Assembly (NCBI GenBank): GCA_945864585.1
Contig: CAMBCF010000009.1
Location: forward strand, 1-61,833
Origin: Bordetella parapertussis
GTDB taxonomy: Bacteria; Pseudomonadota; Gammaproteobacteria; Burkholderiales; SG8-41
Direction: 5' to 3'
DNA length: 61,833 nt
Positions within the stretch are counted from its first letter, which is position 1. The number at the start of each line of letters is the position of its first letter. Positions 54,452-61,833 of the stretch are shown here, piece after piece. The translations under genes and the position numbers were made by a program. The notes beneath the pieces were generated by a model. It was not told where the DNA came from and did not search any database. It saw only the letters and a list, made by a program, of their open reading frames with translations.

Positions 54452-55849
54452 ATGCCAACATTATTCGAAAAAATCTGGTCGCAGCACGTGGTGGTGGACA
54501 AGGGCAACGAAGCGCTGCTCTACATTGACCGTAATCTGCTGCATGACGGTGCGTTTCACGCCTTCACCGCGCTGAACCGGGAAGGCCGCAAGGTGCGTAA
54601 GCCGCGTCAGCAGCTCGCTACTGCCGACCATTACGTGCCCACGCGCGGCCGCGACAAGGGCCTCGCCAGCGTCAACGATGACGACGCGCGCGAGATGCTG
54701 CGGCTGTTCGACGTCAACGGCGCCGAGCATGGCATCCGCTGCTTTGGCATGAACGATCCGCGGCAGGGCATTGTGCATGTGGTCGGCCCCGAAACCGCTT
54801 TCACGCAACCGGGCATCACCCTCACCTGCGGCGATTCGCACACTTCGACGCACGGCGCGCTGGGCGCATACGCGTTCGGCATCGGCGCTTCGCAACTGAA
54901 GCAGGTGCTCGCCACGCAATGCCTGTGGCAGAAAAAACCCAAAACACTGCGCGTTACTGTCGATGGCCAGCTGGGAACGGGCATCAGCGGCAAGGACGTG
55001 ATCCTCGCTATCATCGCAAAAATCGGCACCGCCGGCGGCACCGGGCATGTGATCGAATACGCCGGCAGCGTGTTTCGCGCGATGGCGCTGGAAGGCCGCC
55101 TCACGGTGTGCAATATGTCGATCGAAGCCGGTGCGCGCGCAGGCATGATCGCACCCGACGACACCACGTTTCAATATCTCGCTGGCCGCGAATACGCGCC
55201 CAAGGGCGCGCAGTGGGATGCGGCGCTGGCCATGTGGCGCGCACTACCCACGGATGAGGGTGCAAAATTTGACCGCGAAGTATGTCTGGATGGCAGCGCC
55301 ATCGAACCCACGCTCACCTGGGGCACGATCCCTGAAGAAGCCTTGCCGGTCAGCGGCGTAATTCCCGACCCGGCGACGTTCAGCGACGCGAACAAGCGCG
55401 CACACGCGCAATCCGCACTGCGCTACATGGATTTGAAACCCGGAACCCGGCTCACCGATATCAGGATCGACCGCGTTTTCATCGGCACCTGCACCAATGG
55501 CCGCATCGATGATTTGCGGGCGGCAGCCGCGGTGCTGAAAGGACGCAAAGTCACCGTGCAAGGCTGGGTATCGCCCGGCTCCACTACGGTCAAGCGCGAC
55601 GCCGAAGCCGAGGGCCTGCACCGCATCTTCGAGGAAGCGGGCCTCGAGTGGCGTGCCTCGGGCTGCTCCGGCTGCGCCGCCATGAACGGCGATTCCGTGC
55701 CCGCGGGCATGCGCTCTGCATCAACCTCAAACCGCAACTTCGAAGGCCGCCAAGGCAAAGGCGCACGCACGCATCTGATGAGCCCGGCGATGGCGGCAGC
55801 GGCAGCCATTACGGGGCATGTGACCGATGTGCGGACGTTGATGGCTTGA
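54452..55849 (+). CDS. leuC: LeuC-type dehydratase large subunit (paralogue)
   Basis: This 465-residue aconitase-superfamily protein holds a [4Fe-4S] cluster. Its ligands are visible as FIGTCTNGR and the C-x-x-C of SGCSGC. Other typical parts are TLTCGDSHTSTHGALGA, GGTGHVIEYAGSVFRAM and the end STSNRNFEGRQGKGARTHL. In leucine enzymes the last cysteines usually lie in PGCSMC and the next loop reads RCASTSNRNF; here these read SGCSGC and RSASTSNRNF. With its catabolic neighbours this points to a paralogue acting on another hydroxy-dicarboxylate, though isopropylmalate is not excluded. The small subunit follows after a palindrome. Confidence 0.85.
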   Translation: MPTLFEKIWSQHVVVDKGNEALLYIDRNLLHDGAFHAFTALNREGRKVRKPRQQLATADHYVPTRGRDKGLASVNDDDAREMLRLFDVNGAEHGIRCFGMNDPRQGIVHVVGPETAFTQPGITLTCGDSHTSTHGALGAYAFGIGASQLKQVLATQCLWQKKPKTLRVTVDGQLGTGISGKDVILAIIAKIGTAGGTGHVIEYAGSVFRAMALEGRLTVCNMSIEAGARAGMIAPDDTTFQYLAGREYAPKGAQWDAALAMWRALPTDEGAKFDREVCLDGSAIEPTLTWGTIPEEALPVSGVIPDPATFSDANKRAHAQSALRYMDLKPGTRLTDIRIDRVFIGTCTNGRIDDLRAAAAVLKGRKVTVQGWVSPGSTTVKRDAEAEGLHRIFEEAGLEWRASGCSGCAAMNGDSVPAGMRSASTSNRNFEGRQGKGARTHLMSPAMAAAAAITGHVTDVRTLMA

Positions 55850-55859
55850 AAAACTTTTT

Positions 55860-55945
55860 AACCACAGATGAACACAGATACACACAGATAACTGCCATTG
55901 CGCTTGGCCTTGAAAATCTGTGTTCATCTGTGTTCATCTGTGGTT
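55860..55945. repeat. Palindromic repeat (accacagatgaacacagat family)
   Basis: accacagatgaacacagat pairs with atctgtgttcatctgtggt around an internal 40-base loop, between the two subunit genes leuC and leuD. It will form a strong RNA hairpin in their spacer. Confidence 0.8.
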
Positions 55946-55966
55946 AATTGAATTTAAGGAATTTCC

Positions 55967-56581
55967 ATGGCACCTTTTACCAAACTCACCGCCGTCGCAG
56001 CACCCTTCGACATGGCGAATATCGATACCGACAAAATAATTCCGGCACGCTATCTGCGCAAATTGCGCAACACGGAAGCCGGCTACGGCCCGTGGCTGTT
56101 TTACGATATGTGCTTTGATGCGAACGGCAAGGAGCGCCCGGAATTCATCCTCAACCAAAGACCGTGGCGCAACACCGGCATCATCGTAGCCGCCGAGAAC
56201 TTCGGCTGCGGCTCATCGCGTGAGGGTGCCGCCTTTGCCATGCTCGACTGGGGCATAAGCTGCGTGATCGCGCCCTCGTTCGGTGACATCCATTACGCCA
56301 ACGAAATCCAGAACGGCATGCTGCCCGCCATCCTCGCCGAGGAACACTGCGCGGTGCTGCGCGCACAACTCAAAGCACAGCCCGGATCAAGCATCAGCAT
56401 CGATCTGGAATCGCAAACCATCGCCGGGCCTGATGGCAAGACCTACCGTTTCGACATCGACGCCGTCTACAAGGAACGGCTGCTGAAAGGCCTCGACGAC
56501 GTGGGCTTGGTGCTGCAGGAATTGCCGGCAATCGAGGCGTATGAAAAGCAGCACTTTGCGAAAATGCCGTGGCTGGCGTAA
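55967..56581 (+). CDS. leuD: LeuD-type dehydratase small subunit (paralogue)
   Basis: The 204-residue swivelling domain has ANIDTDKIIPARYL, NFGCGSSREGAAFAMLDWGI and SFGDIHYANEIQNGML, which form the substrate-recognition loop. It partners the large subunit upstream. RBS AAGGAATTT precedes the start. The kinase-like gene follows 33 bases later on the same strand. Confidence 0.9.
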   Translation: MAPFTKLTAVAAPFDMANIDTDKIIPARYLRKLRNTEAGYGPWLFYDMCFDANGKERPEFILNQRPWRNTGIIVAAENFGCGSSREGAAFAMLDWGISCVIAPSFGDIHYANEIQNGMLPAILAEEHCAVLRAQLKAQPGSSISIDLESQTIAGPDGKTYRFDIDAVYKERLLKGLDDVGLVLQELPAIEAYEKQHFAKMPWLA

Positions 56582-56614
56582 GCGGTTCGAGAATAGCGAA
56601 ACGAATTTCCTTCC

Positions 56615-57385
56615 ATGTTCAGGCTTGGCACATTGGCGCGCGGTGCAAGACGCGTACAAGGGACACAAACGTGGTTGGGCACAGTGTCCACCGCTGAAGG
56701 ATTTACCAGAGCTTATGTCAAGTTACTGCCTCCTACCCAATTTGTCGCAGAGTCTGTGTGTGCGTGGCTCTTGAGAAATTACGGCGTGCCCACCCCCGAA
56801 CCGTTGTGGGTTCTGGTGCACAGGCGCGTGCTTTCGGGATATCGATCATGGGCAAAGGGAGAAGAAAGCAGAGTATGCTTTGCAACAAACGAAATGCCGG
56901 CACAATCATTGTGGCAAGAGGCCAAGCGCGATCCTGCTGCGTTGATGCGACTGGGAAAATGGGCACACACACTTCCGGCAGGGATTTTCGACGAACTCGT
57001 TGCCAATGACGATCGCGAGCCGAAAAATATTCTCACGGACGGACGCAACAATTACTGGCTGATCGACCACAACCATGCCTTTGGTAGTGATCAATGGACG
57101 CCGGAGTGGTTACGCGACAACGCGTTTCCGGGCTTTTCCAACAAACTGTTGGAGGTTTTGTCTAAAATGAAGCCTGGACAGCGCATCAAGTTTGGAAAAG
57201 AAGCGCCCGCGCATTGCGCCAGCCTTGCCAAGCTATTGAAACAATTGCCTTTACGCGACGTAAGCGATGACTTACGTACACGCAACGCCGTTAATTGGTT
57301 TCTGTCCAAACGAGCCGAGCGCCTTGCGGAGATGACAAAGTCTCGCTTGGGTCTGGACGAATTGGATTTACAATCGCGGCCATGA
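56615..57385 (+). CDS. HipA-like kinase (HipA_2 type)
   Basis: The 256-residue protein has a short kinase fold. A candidate ATP-binding Lys (Lys36 in AYVKLLPP) is followed by ESVCAWLLRNYGVPTPEP. The catalytic loop is ELVANDDREPKNIL (residues 127-140: catalytic Asp, then Asn), and the metal-binding Asp151 is in LIDHNHAFG. This pattern belongs to the small HipA-like kinases that lack the HipA N-terminal lobe partner domains. Targets are unknown. Its stop overlaps the start of the next gene (ATGA), so the two proteins are probably made in a fixed ratio and may form a toxin/antitoxin or defence pair. Confidence 0.8.
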   Translation: MFRLGTLARGARRVQGTQTWLGTVSTAEGFTRAYVKLLPPTQFVAESVCAWLLRNYGVPTPEPLWVLVHRRVLSGYRSWAKGEESRVCFATNEMPAQSLWQEAKRDPAALMRLGKWAHTLPAGIFDELVANDDREPKNILTDGRNNYWLIDHNHAFGSDQWTPEWLRDNAFPGFSNKLLEVLSKMKPGQRIKFGKEAPAHCASLAKLLKQLPLRDVSDDLRTRNAVNWFLSKRAERLAEMTKSRLGLDELDLQSRP

Positions 57386-58266
57386 CAACCACGCGCCGAA
57401 AACTTGAATTCCCGCCGCTTCCGGTACTCTCCGGTGTAGTGCGTGCGGTGTACTTCGAGCCCATTGCGATGTCGGGCGAGCGTTACTGTATTGCCATCGT
57501 CGGGCAAACTTCCAGCGGCGACGCTATTGCGCGCAGCACGGTTTCGCCGCGTGTCGCACGGTGTGTCATCGGCGAGTTGGGCGCAAATCTCGTCGGATTC
57601 TCGCAGCTTGTGGTGCAAGATTTCAGGATCGCGCTGCACGCCGGCATGGCGCTCAAGAAGTGGCGCCCGCCATTTGACCGTATGTCTTTGAGCGATCCGC
57701 GTGAAATGGATGGTAACGACGGCGATCAGATATTGCGGGCCGCGAGCATCAACTTCGCCCTCTTGGCTCACGAAGCTGCACCCGCCAAGGCGGACGAAGA
57801 AATAGTGGCCCCGAGCGCGGACGATGAACGACAATTCATGGAAAGCGTACAGGAAGCTGTGCAAACCGCGCGGCCCGGACTTGCCCGTTACTTCGGGCAA
57901 ACATTCAGTCTCGCAGGCGGCACCGTCAAGAACCGGCTCGATTATTTATCTGGGTCGTATGGCGTGTGTTATTCGACGATCAATCCGTCGACGCCGAAAT
58001 CCAATCTGCTGCTTCGCGCGCAAAGTGCGCTGTGGAAGTTGGCGCGTGCGCGCGATGCTACTGGATTCGCGCATCCCAAGACACTGGAGGTCGTTCTCTG
58101 GACGCCGCAGCCGGGCCTGCCAATTTTCAGTGAGCAGCAGTACGACATCATTGCCGAGACAGTTGCAGAACTGACGAGCGAGGCGGCGAAAGAAACACTT
58201 GGGGTAACCCCGGTACACTCTCCACACACCGCAGGCGAGCGCTTGCTGGAGTTCGAGGCTGCCTGA
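57382..58266 (+). CDS. Unrecognised partner protein of the HipA-like kinase
   Basis: This 294-residue protein starts MTTTRRKLEFPPLPVLSG, four bases into the end of the kinase gene. It has an N-terminal beta-rich part (VVRAVYFEPIAMSGERYCIA, IVGQTSSGDAIARST) and a middle helical part (ILRAASINFALLAHEAAP), with ARPGLARYFGQTFSLAGGTV in the C-terminal half. No known family, catalytic motif, membrane helix or zinc site is recognised. HipA-like kinases in other genomes are sometimes paired with DUF3037 proteins; a relationship cannot be shown here. Confidence 0.6.
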   Translation: MTTTRRKLEFPPLPVLSGVVRAVYFEPIAMSGERYCIAIVGQTSSGDAIARSTVSPRVARCVIGELGANLVGFSQLVVQDFRIALHAGMALKKWRPPFDRMSLSDPREMDGNDGDQILRAASINFALLAHEAAPAKADEEIVAPSADDERQFMESVQEAVQTARPGLARYFGQTFSLAGGTVKNRLDYLSGSYGVCYSTINPSTPKSNLLLRAQSALWKLARARDATGFAHPKTLEVVLWTPQPGLPIFSEQQYDIIAETVAELTSEAAKETLGVTPVHSPHTAGERLLEFEAA

Positions 58267-58370
58267 TACGTAGCGCACTATAGCGCGGCCGTTTGCGCAC
58301 ATAACGCACGATCCGTAAGGCGGCAATTCAACTTTTAGCGACTCTCTGGGTCGATCTCTTGCTCACTGAC

Positions 58371-58892
58371 CTACGCTGTGCGTATTTGACTCAACTGAAC
58401 TGCAACCCACTTCTCCGCGTCAAAAGCGCCGGCATTGCGGGAAAAAACATCCTCTGCGTTGTAAGCCATCGCCTCCAATGGGCTGTTTCGGTAGCCGTGG
58501 GCCTCCAAGCCTGCTGCGTACATGGCCAGAAAATGTTCTGCACCAAGCAATTGCCATTGGACGACATGAATCAGCTCATGAAAGTACAGCCGTTCATCAG
58601 CAGCGCGATGGCGTTTTACAAAGAAAGTATCGAGATAGGTAACGCCGTCGTAATTGCCATTCGCAAATTTAGTAAACTGATGCAGGCCGAGCTCGCCCAA
58701 GGGAGGCATTGGGACCTGATCAACAGTCACCACTTTAGTCGAGGCAAGCAGCGCAGCGCCAAAGTATTGCCCCAGCCGCTGAAATCCCTGTGACGCTATC
58801 GGGCGCGCTTGTGGCGCGAAAGTATCTAACGTCATGCGAATCCAGGTGATGATCTGTGGGTAGACGGCCTGGAATTCCTGGGGTGTCATCAT
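58371..58892 (-). CDS. Small HExxH metallopeptidase in the RM operon
   Basis: The 173-residue protein carries the zinc motif HELIH (residues 105-109) in YFHELIHVVQW. The downstream LEAMAYNAEDVF may supply the third ligand. It is nine bases downstream of hsdS, so it is cotranscribed. Peptidases of this size occur as accessory proteins of defence and stress systems. No signal peptide is seen. The exact family is not identified. Confidence 0.7.
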   Translation of the reverse strand: MMTPQEFQAVYPQIITWIRMTLDTFAPQARPIASQGFQRLGQYFGAALLASTKVVTVDQVPMPPLGELGLHQFTKFANGNYDGVTYLDTFFVKRHRAADERLYFHELIHVVQWQLLGAEHFLAMYAAGLEAHGYRNSPLEAMAYNAEDVFSRNAGAFDAEKWVAVQLSQIRTA

Positions 58893-58900
58893 GCGCCTCC

Positions 58901-60055
58901 TTAAAGTTCGCCTTTGAACGCGCGATCTAGGATAGCGGGCAGCAGGGCATCGAGTTCGCTGGTGGTTTCGCTTTGCAAACGATTCAGTGAAGCCGTTTCC
59001 GTGCGCACGCTACGCAAGAGTTCCTGCGTCGCACGCGACGGTAACGGCATCTTGTAACTGAGAAAGTCTTGTGGATTCAGCCTTCGTCGACGCACATTGG
59101 TTCCGGTGCTCGCCCCCGATATTGCGGGCCATATTGAGGGCATACGAAAATAGGTGTCGAGCACTTCGGGCAAAACGCGTTCTTCAACAATCTCGAAAAC
59201 AGGAAACTCCGTTGACACGACACAGTCATTGCACTCAGGTGGCACAACGCCGAATGCGCCCTCCCACGCCATCAGTTTCGGATACACAAAATTACCGACT
59301 CGCAAACGCGTCAATCGTGGATAGGCAAAGTCCATTCCGGTTTTTTGAGTAGATCGAAATACACCACGCCCGAAGCAGTAGACGCCAGCAAACTGATAGA
59401 TTTCATCAGCTCGAACGGTCACATCAGGAGGCCGAAGATTGACCAAGTCACGCATAGGAACAAGACCAGCACCTTTATCATGAGTGATGAGCGAGCGGCA
59501 TAACGCTTCAACTTCTTCGGCAGCTTGCTGACGTAAGGCACAGGCCTCCTGGATTTGGGTGGTGAGTTCCCTAATTCGCGCGACGATCTGCCGCTGCTCG
59601 GCCAGCCGCGGTAGGGGGATTTCGAGTTGAAGAAAAAACTGCTCTTTGTACCGATTGCGTGTGAGCGGTGTACTACCCGAACAGTCTTCGTCTACTTTGG
59701 CAATGATAGACGGCAAGCGAAACCAGTAACTCAGAAAGCTAACATCGATCTTGCCGGAAATAGGAATAAACGTCGGGAACTCCCCTGAAACATAGCATCC
59801 ATCAAGCGCCGCATCAATTACGCCAAATGCGCCACGGCACGCAAAAAGTCGGCTGTAGATGAAATCATTCGTGGCAACACCGAATAATTTGCTAGCGGAG
59901 GTTTGCGTGCCGGTAACGGTCTCACGAAGAAATGGTCCCCGCCCGTCAAGGCGCACACCGAGGAGCCTATATTCCTTTTCGGCGTCGACAATCTCTTCGC
60001 GTGCGGTCGGTTTGAGGACTTCCCTCAGCCGCACATTCGGCCACGGCTTGTTCAT
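58901..60055 (-). CDS. hsdS: Type I restriction-modification specificity subunit
   Basis: The 384-residue HsdS has two target-recognition domains (VRLREVLKPTAREE and VPMRDLVNLRPP starts), each ending in a conserved segment (EIPLPRLAEQRQIVARIREL; KMPLPSRATQELLRSVRTE) followed by helices that form the spacer between domains. It sets the DNA sequence recognised by the methylase. Its start overlaps the hsdM stop by four bases (60052-60055). Confidence 0.92.
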   Translation of the reverse strand: MNKPWPNVRLREVLKPTAREEIVDAEKEYRLLGVRLDGRGPFLRETVTGTQTSASKLFGVATNDFIYSRLFACRGAFGVIDAALDGCYVSGEFPTFIPISGKIDVSFLSYWFRLPSIIAKVDEDCSGSTPLTRNRYKEQFFLQLEIPLPRLAEQRQIVARIRELTTQIQEACALRQQAAEEVEALCRSLITHDKGAGLVPMRDLVNLRPPDVTVRADEIYQFAGVYCFGRGVFRSTQKTGMDFAYPRLTRLRVGNFVYPKLMAWEGAFGVVPPECNDCVVSTEFPVFEIVEERVLPEVLDTYFRMPSIWPAISGASTGTNVRRRRLNPQDFLSYKMPLPSRATQELLRSVRTETASLNRLQSETTSELDALLPAILDRAFKGEL

Positions 60056-61165
60056 GCGCCGTGCTGCGCCAGCAGTTTCTGAATACTTCCCATGATTTCC
60101 GCGATACGCTGCTCTTTCTGCATAATGCTTTCGACCAGTTGCTCCGGTGGCGAATGGGTAATGTCTTCCCTGCCGCGCGGGTTTTTGCGGTCGAAGTTGC
60201 AGTTATTAGCCAACAGTTCAGCCGCAGGCACTTTCCACGCGCGCTCGTTTTCCTTGCGCTTGTTCCACCACGCTATGCAATCCGCGAATTCCTCGAACCG
60301 AATGGGCGCGGTTTTGGTGTAGTTCTTGCGACCCTCGGGCAAGGGTTGCTCGTAGTACCACACTTGCTGGGTCGGCCCGCCACGGTCGAAGAACAGCAGG
60401 TTAGTCGGAATGCTGGTGTAGGGTGCAAACACGCCATTAGGCAGGCGCACAATGGTATGGAGATTGAATTCCTTGAGCAGTTCTTCCTTGATGCGCGCAC
60501 ACACGCCTTCGCCAGACAACGTCCCGTTGGGCACGATAACCGATGCGCGCGCGGGCTTGCCGGATGCGGCAGGTTGGCGATGCAGCTTGCGCATGATGAG
60601 TTGCAGGAAAAGGAGCGCGGTTTCCGACGTCTGCCGATCCTCGGGGAAGTTCCCTTGTATGCCCTTCTCTTCCTCGCCACCGAAGGGTGGATTGGTAAGG
60701 ATGACATTGACGCGCTGCTTTTCACCGATTTCGGAGAGCTTGAAGCGCAGCGCATTGCCGGGGTCGATCTGCGGTGCATCGAGGCCGTGCAGCAACAGGT
60801 TCATCTGGCACAGCAGGTACGGCAGCGGCTTGGGCTCAAAACCGTAAAGCGATTGCTCCTGCAGCACCTTGCGGTCGGCGACGGTCTTCACCTGCTGCGC
60901 GAGATGGTTGTAGGCCTCGACCAGAAAACCGCCGGTGCCGCTAGCCGGGTCGAGTACCGTTTCACCCAAGCGCGGGTCGGTCGCTTCGACCATGAAGCGC
61001 ACTGCCGCGCGCGGCGTGTAGAACTCGCCGGAGTCGCCCGCTGCGTCGCGCATTTCGCGCAGCATGGATTCGTAGAGCGTGCCCAGTGTGTTCAGCTCTT
61101 CGCTAGCAGTGAAATGTATGTTATTGATTTTGTGTGTGACTTTAGCGGATTGAAACGATAGCGCT
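60052..61165 (-). pseudogene. hsdM: Type I modification methylase, 5'-truncated
   Basis: The family similarity begins at about VTHKINNIHFTASEELNTLG (near 61140) and continues to the end. It has SAM motif DPASGTGGFLVEAY, the adenine-methylase NPPFGG, TSETALLFLQLIMRKLH and the normal C-terminus (MQKEQRIAEIMGSIQ). Complete HsdM is about 490-530 residues; the first 120 or so (N-terminal helical domain) are missing. Upstream codons (MRRMWPPHADPS) lie in the antisense frame of the YgiT-like gene and are not hsdM. An internal Met at 61068 could initiate a shorter protein. No hsdR is seen within the window. Confidence 0.8.
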
Positions 61166-61388
61166 ACGATTTTCGGGCGATGTCGAGCATTCCGGTGAAG
61201 ACGTGGAGACAACGCTGCAATTTGTCCTGTCCTGCTGGGGTCGGCATGAGGTGGCCACATTCGCCGCACTCATCAACTTGGACGCGTCCGACATTGATCT
61301 GCTGGCCGGGGAGTATGAGGGGGTAAGTGGTCGAGCGGCGCTGGAGGTTGCGGGCACCACACTGCTGACAGGTGCGAGGCTTAGGCAT
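61164..61388 (-). CDS. YgiT-type zinc-finger protein (MqsA-like N-terminal half)
   Basis: The 74-residue protein begins MPKPRTCQQCGARN and has a second cysteine pair in VDECGECGHL, the two-CxxC zinc site of the YgiT/MqsA N-terminal domain. It lacks the HTH that follows in MqsA. It may be an antitoxin-like regulator or a fragment. It abuts the truncated hsdM and the IS66-like end. Confidence 0.6.
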   Translation of the reverse strand: MPKPRTCQQCGARNLQRRSTTYPLILPGQQINVGRVQVDECGECGHLMPTPAGQDKLQRCLHVFTGMLDIARKS

Positions 61389-61403
61389 GGCGGAGAGTGT
61401 CCT

Positions 61404-61440
61404 GTAAGCGGATAGATCCCGCTGGTGATTTTAGCAGAGG
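61404..61440. repeat. Possible IS66 terminal inverted repeat
   Basis: gtaagcggatagatcccgct (from 61404) resembles the gtaagcg-type ends of IS66-family elements and lies between the transposase fragment and the YgiT-like gene. The other end is outside the window, so this is tentative. Confidence 0.3.
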
Positions 61441-61471
61441 TGCGCCGATGCGCAGGCGACAGGCGGGGCGA

Positions 61472-61833
61472 TCAGGCAGCTTGTTTGAGGGGCGTGAGGT
61501 TGGCGGCTGCGGTGTCGGCGGGAGCGGGTTTGGCGACGATCGCAGCCTCGGCCAATTGCATCACGTAGTCGAGGGGGTTGAGCTTTTGCAGATCGGCGGT
61601 ACGAAAGTGGCTGAGCAAGATGGCGTGCGTTTTGGCGCCTTGGGTTGAGCGGTTCTGTTGACTGACCTTGCGGGTGTGGACGGCAACCCGCATTTGCTGC
61701 TCGGCATGGTTGTTGTAGGGGCTGACGGACTCGTGATCGAGGAAGGTGAGCATCTCGTGACGGTGGCGACGCAAGCGTTTGATGAGGCGTTTGGCGTGGG
61801 GGTCGGCCCATGGGGTGGCGATGAATTGGTCGA
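61472..61833 (-). mobile_element. IS66-family transposase, C-terminal part, runs off the window
   Basis: A frame open to the window edge encodes ADPHAKRLIKRLRRHRHEML, then SPYNNHAEQQMRVAVHTRKVSQQN and LNPLDYVMQLAEA, the C-terminal half of IS66-type transposases (DDE catalytic domain end). The 3' stop is at 61472. The element likely produced the truncation of hsdM or carried the YgiT-like gene. Confidence 0.82.

Noticed and set aside
57295-57381. Upstream extension of the kinase-partner gene
   Set aside because: The ATG at 57382 overlapping the kinase stop is the better start; the extension lies fully inside the kinase gene.
60061-61161. 366-codon plus-strand frame
   Set aside because: Antisense of the truncated hsdM; no similarity to any family is visible.

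Overview
The window looks like a GC-rich betaproteobacterial chromosome, from the Burkholderiales or a close relative and possibly an environmental or metagenome-derived genome. The evidence is the backbone gene order: argH | LytS/AlgZ-type kinase - LytTR regulator - hemC - hemD - hemX - hemY, and hemA - prfA - prmC - grxD. In addition there are many Bug-type (TctC) solute-binding proteins and dispersed palindromic repeats of kinds common in this group. No rRNA, tRNA or CRISPR array was seen.

Layout. 0-5.6 kb: a truncated haemagglutinin-like exoprotein gene, then the heme block hemY, hemX, hemD, hemC on the minus strand. 5.6-14.9 kb: an accessory block with a periplasmic thioredoxin-fold protein, an exported alpha/beta-hydrolase, a PQQ alcohol dehydrogenase carrying the lanthanide-type Asp pair, a CurA-like reductase, a VIT/vWA/DUF2135 lipoprotein and an NHL-repeat lipoprotein. 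It sits between hemC and the kinase/regulator pair that normally adjoins it. 14.9-21.5 kb: the two-component pair, argH, sulfoacetaldehyde acetyltransferase (xsc) divergent from a TauE/SafE exporter, and grxD. 21.6-28.1 kb: a second accessory block (LLM oxidoreductase, amidohydrolase, Bug receptors, VapBC-like and MazEF-like modules, enoyl-CoA hydratase) that separates grxD from prmC-prfA-hemA (28.1-31.3 kb).

31.4-45.9 kb is mixed and strongly eroded: a broken K+ channel/TrkA-N gene between direct repeats, yajD, rubredoxin, prpB, an IclR regulator, NIPSNAP, creatininase, a rhodanese without its catalytic Cys, a lipoprotein with HExxH, a Bug receptor followed by PrpD and CaiB remnants, an exported methyltransferase, a 3-hydroxyacyl-CoA dehydrogenase, and a decayed sensor kinase/HD-GYP pair with in-frame ochre codons. 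46-56.6 kb is catabolic: hydroxyacid dehydrogenase, CMD-family protein, HicAB, SDR, NHL protein, intact and broken Bug receptors, a bicupin, a LigI-like amidohydrolase and a LeuCD paralogue.

56.6-61.8 kb looks like a small defence/toxin island. A translationally coupled HipA-like kinase plus an unrecognised partner converge on a type I modification locus (5'-truncated hsdM, hsdS, and a HExxH peptidase in the same operon). That locus is followed by a YgiT-like zinc-finger ORF and an IS66 transposase running off the window.

The recurring themes are: degradation of carboxylated, aromatic or sulfonated compounds with high-affinity uptake receptors; active gene decay (three broken Bug genes and five other gene remnants); many toxin-antitoxin modules; and an AT-rich motif centred on AAAACAAWNNNTTA that recurs at promoters or start codons of unrelated genes.
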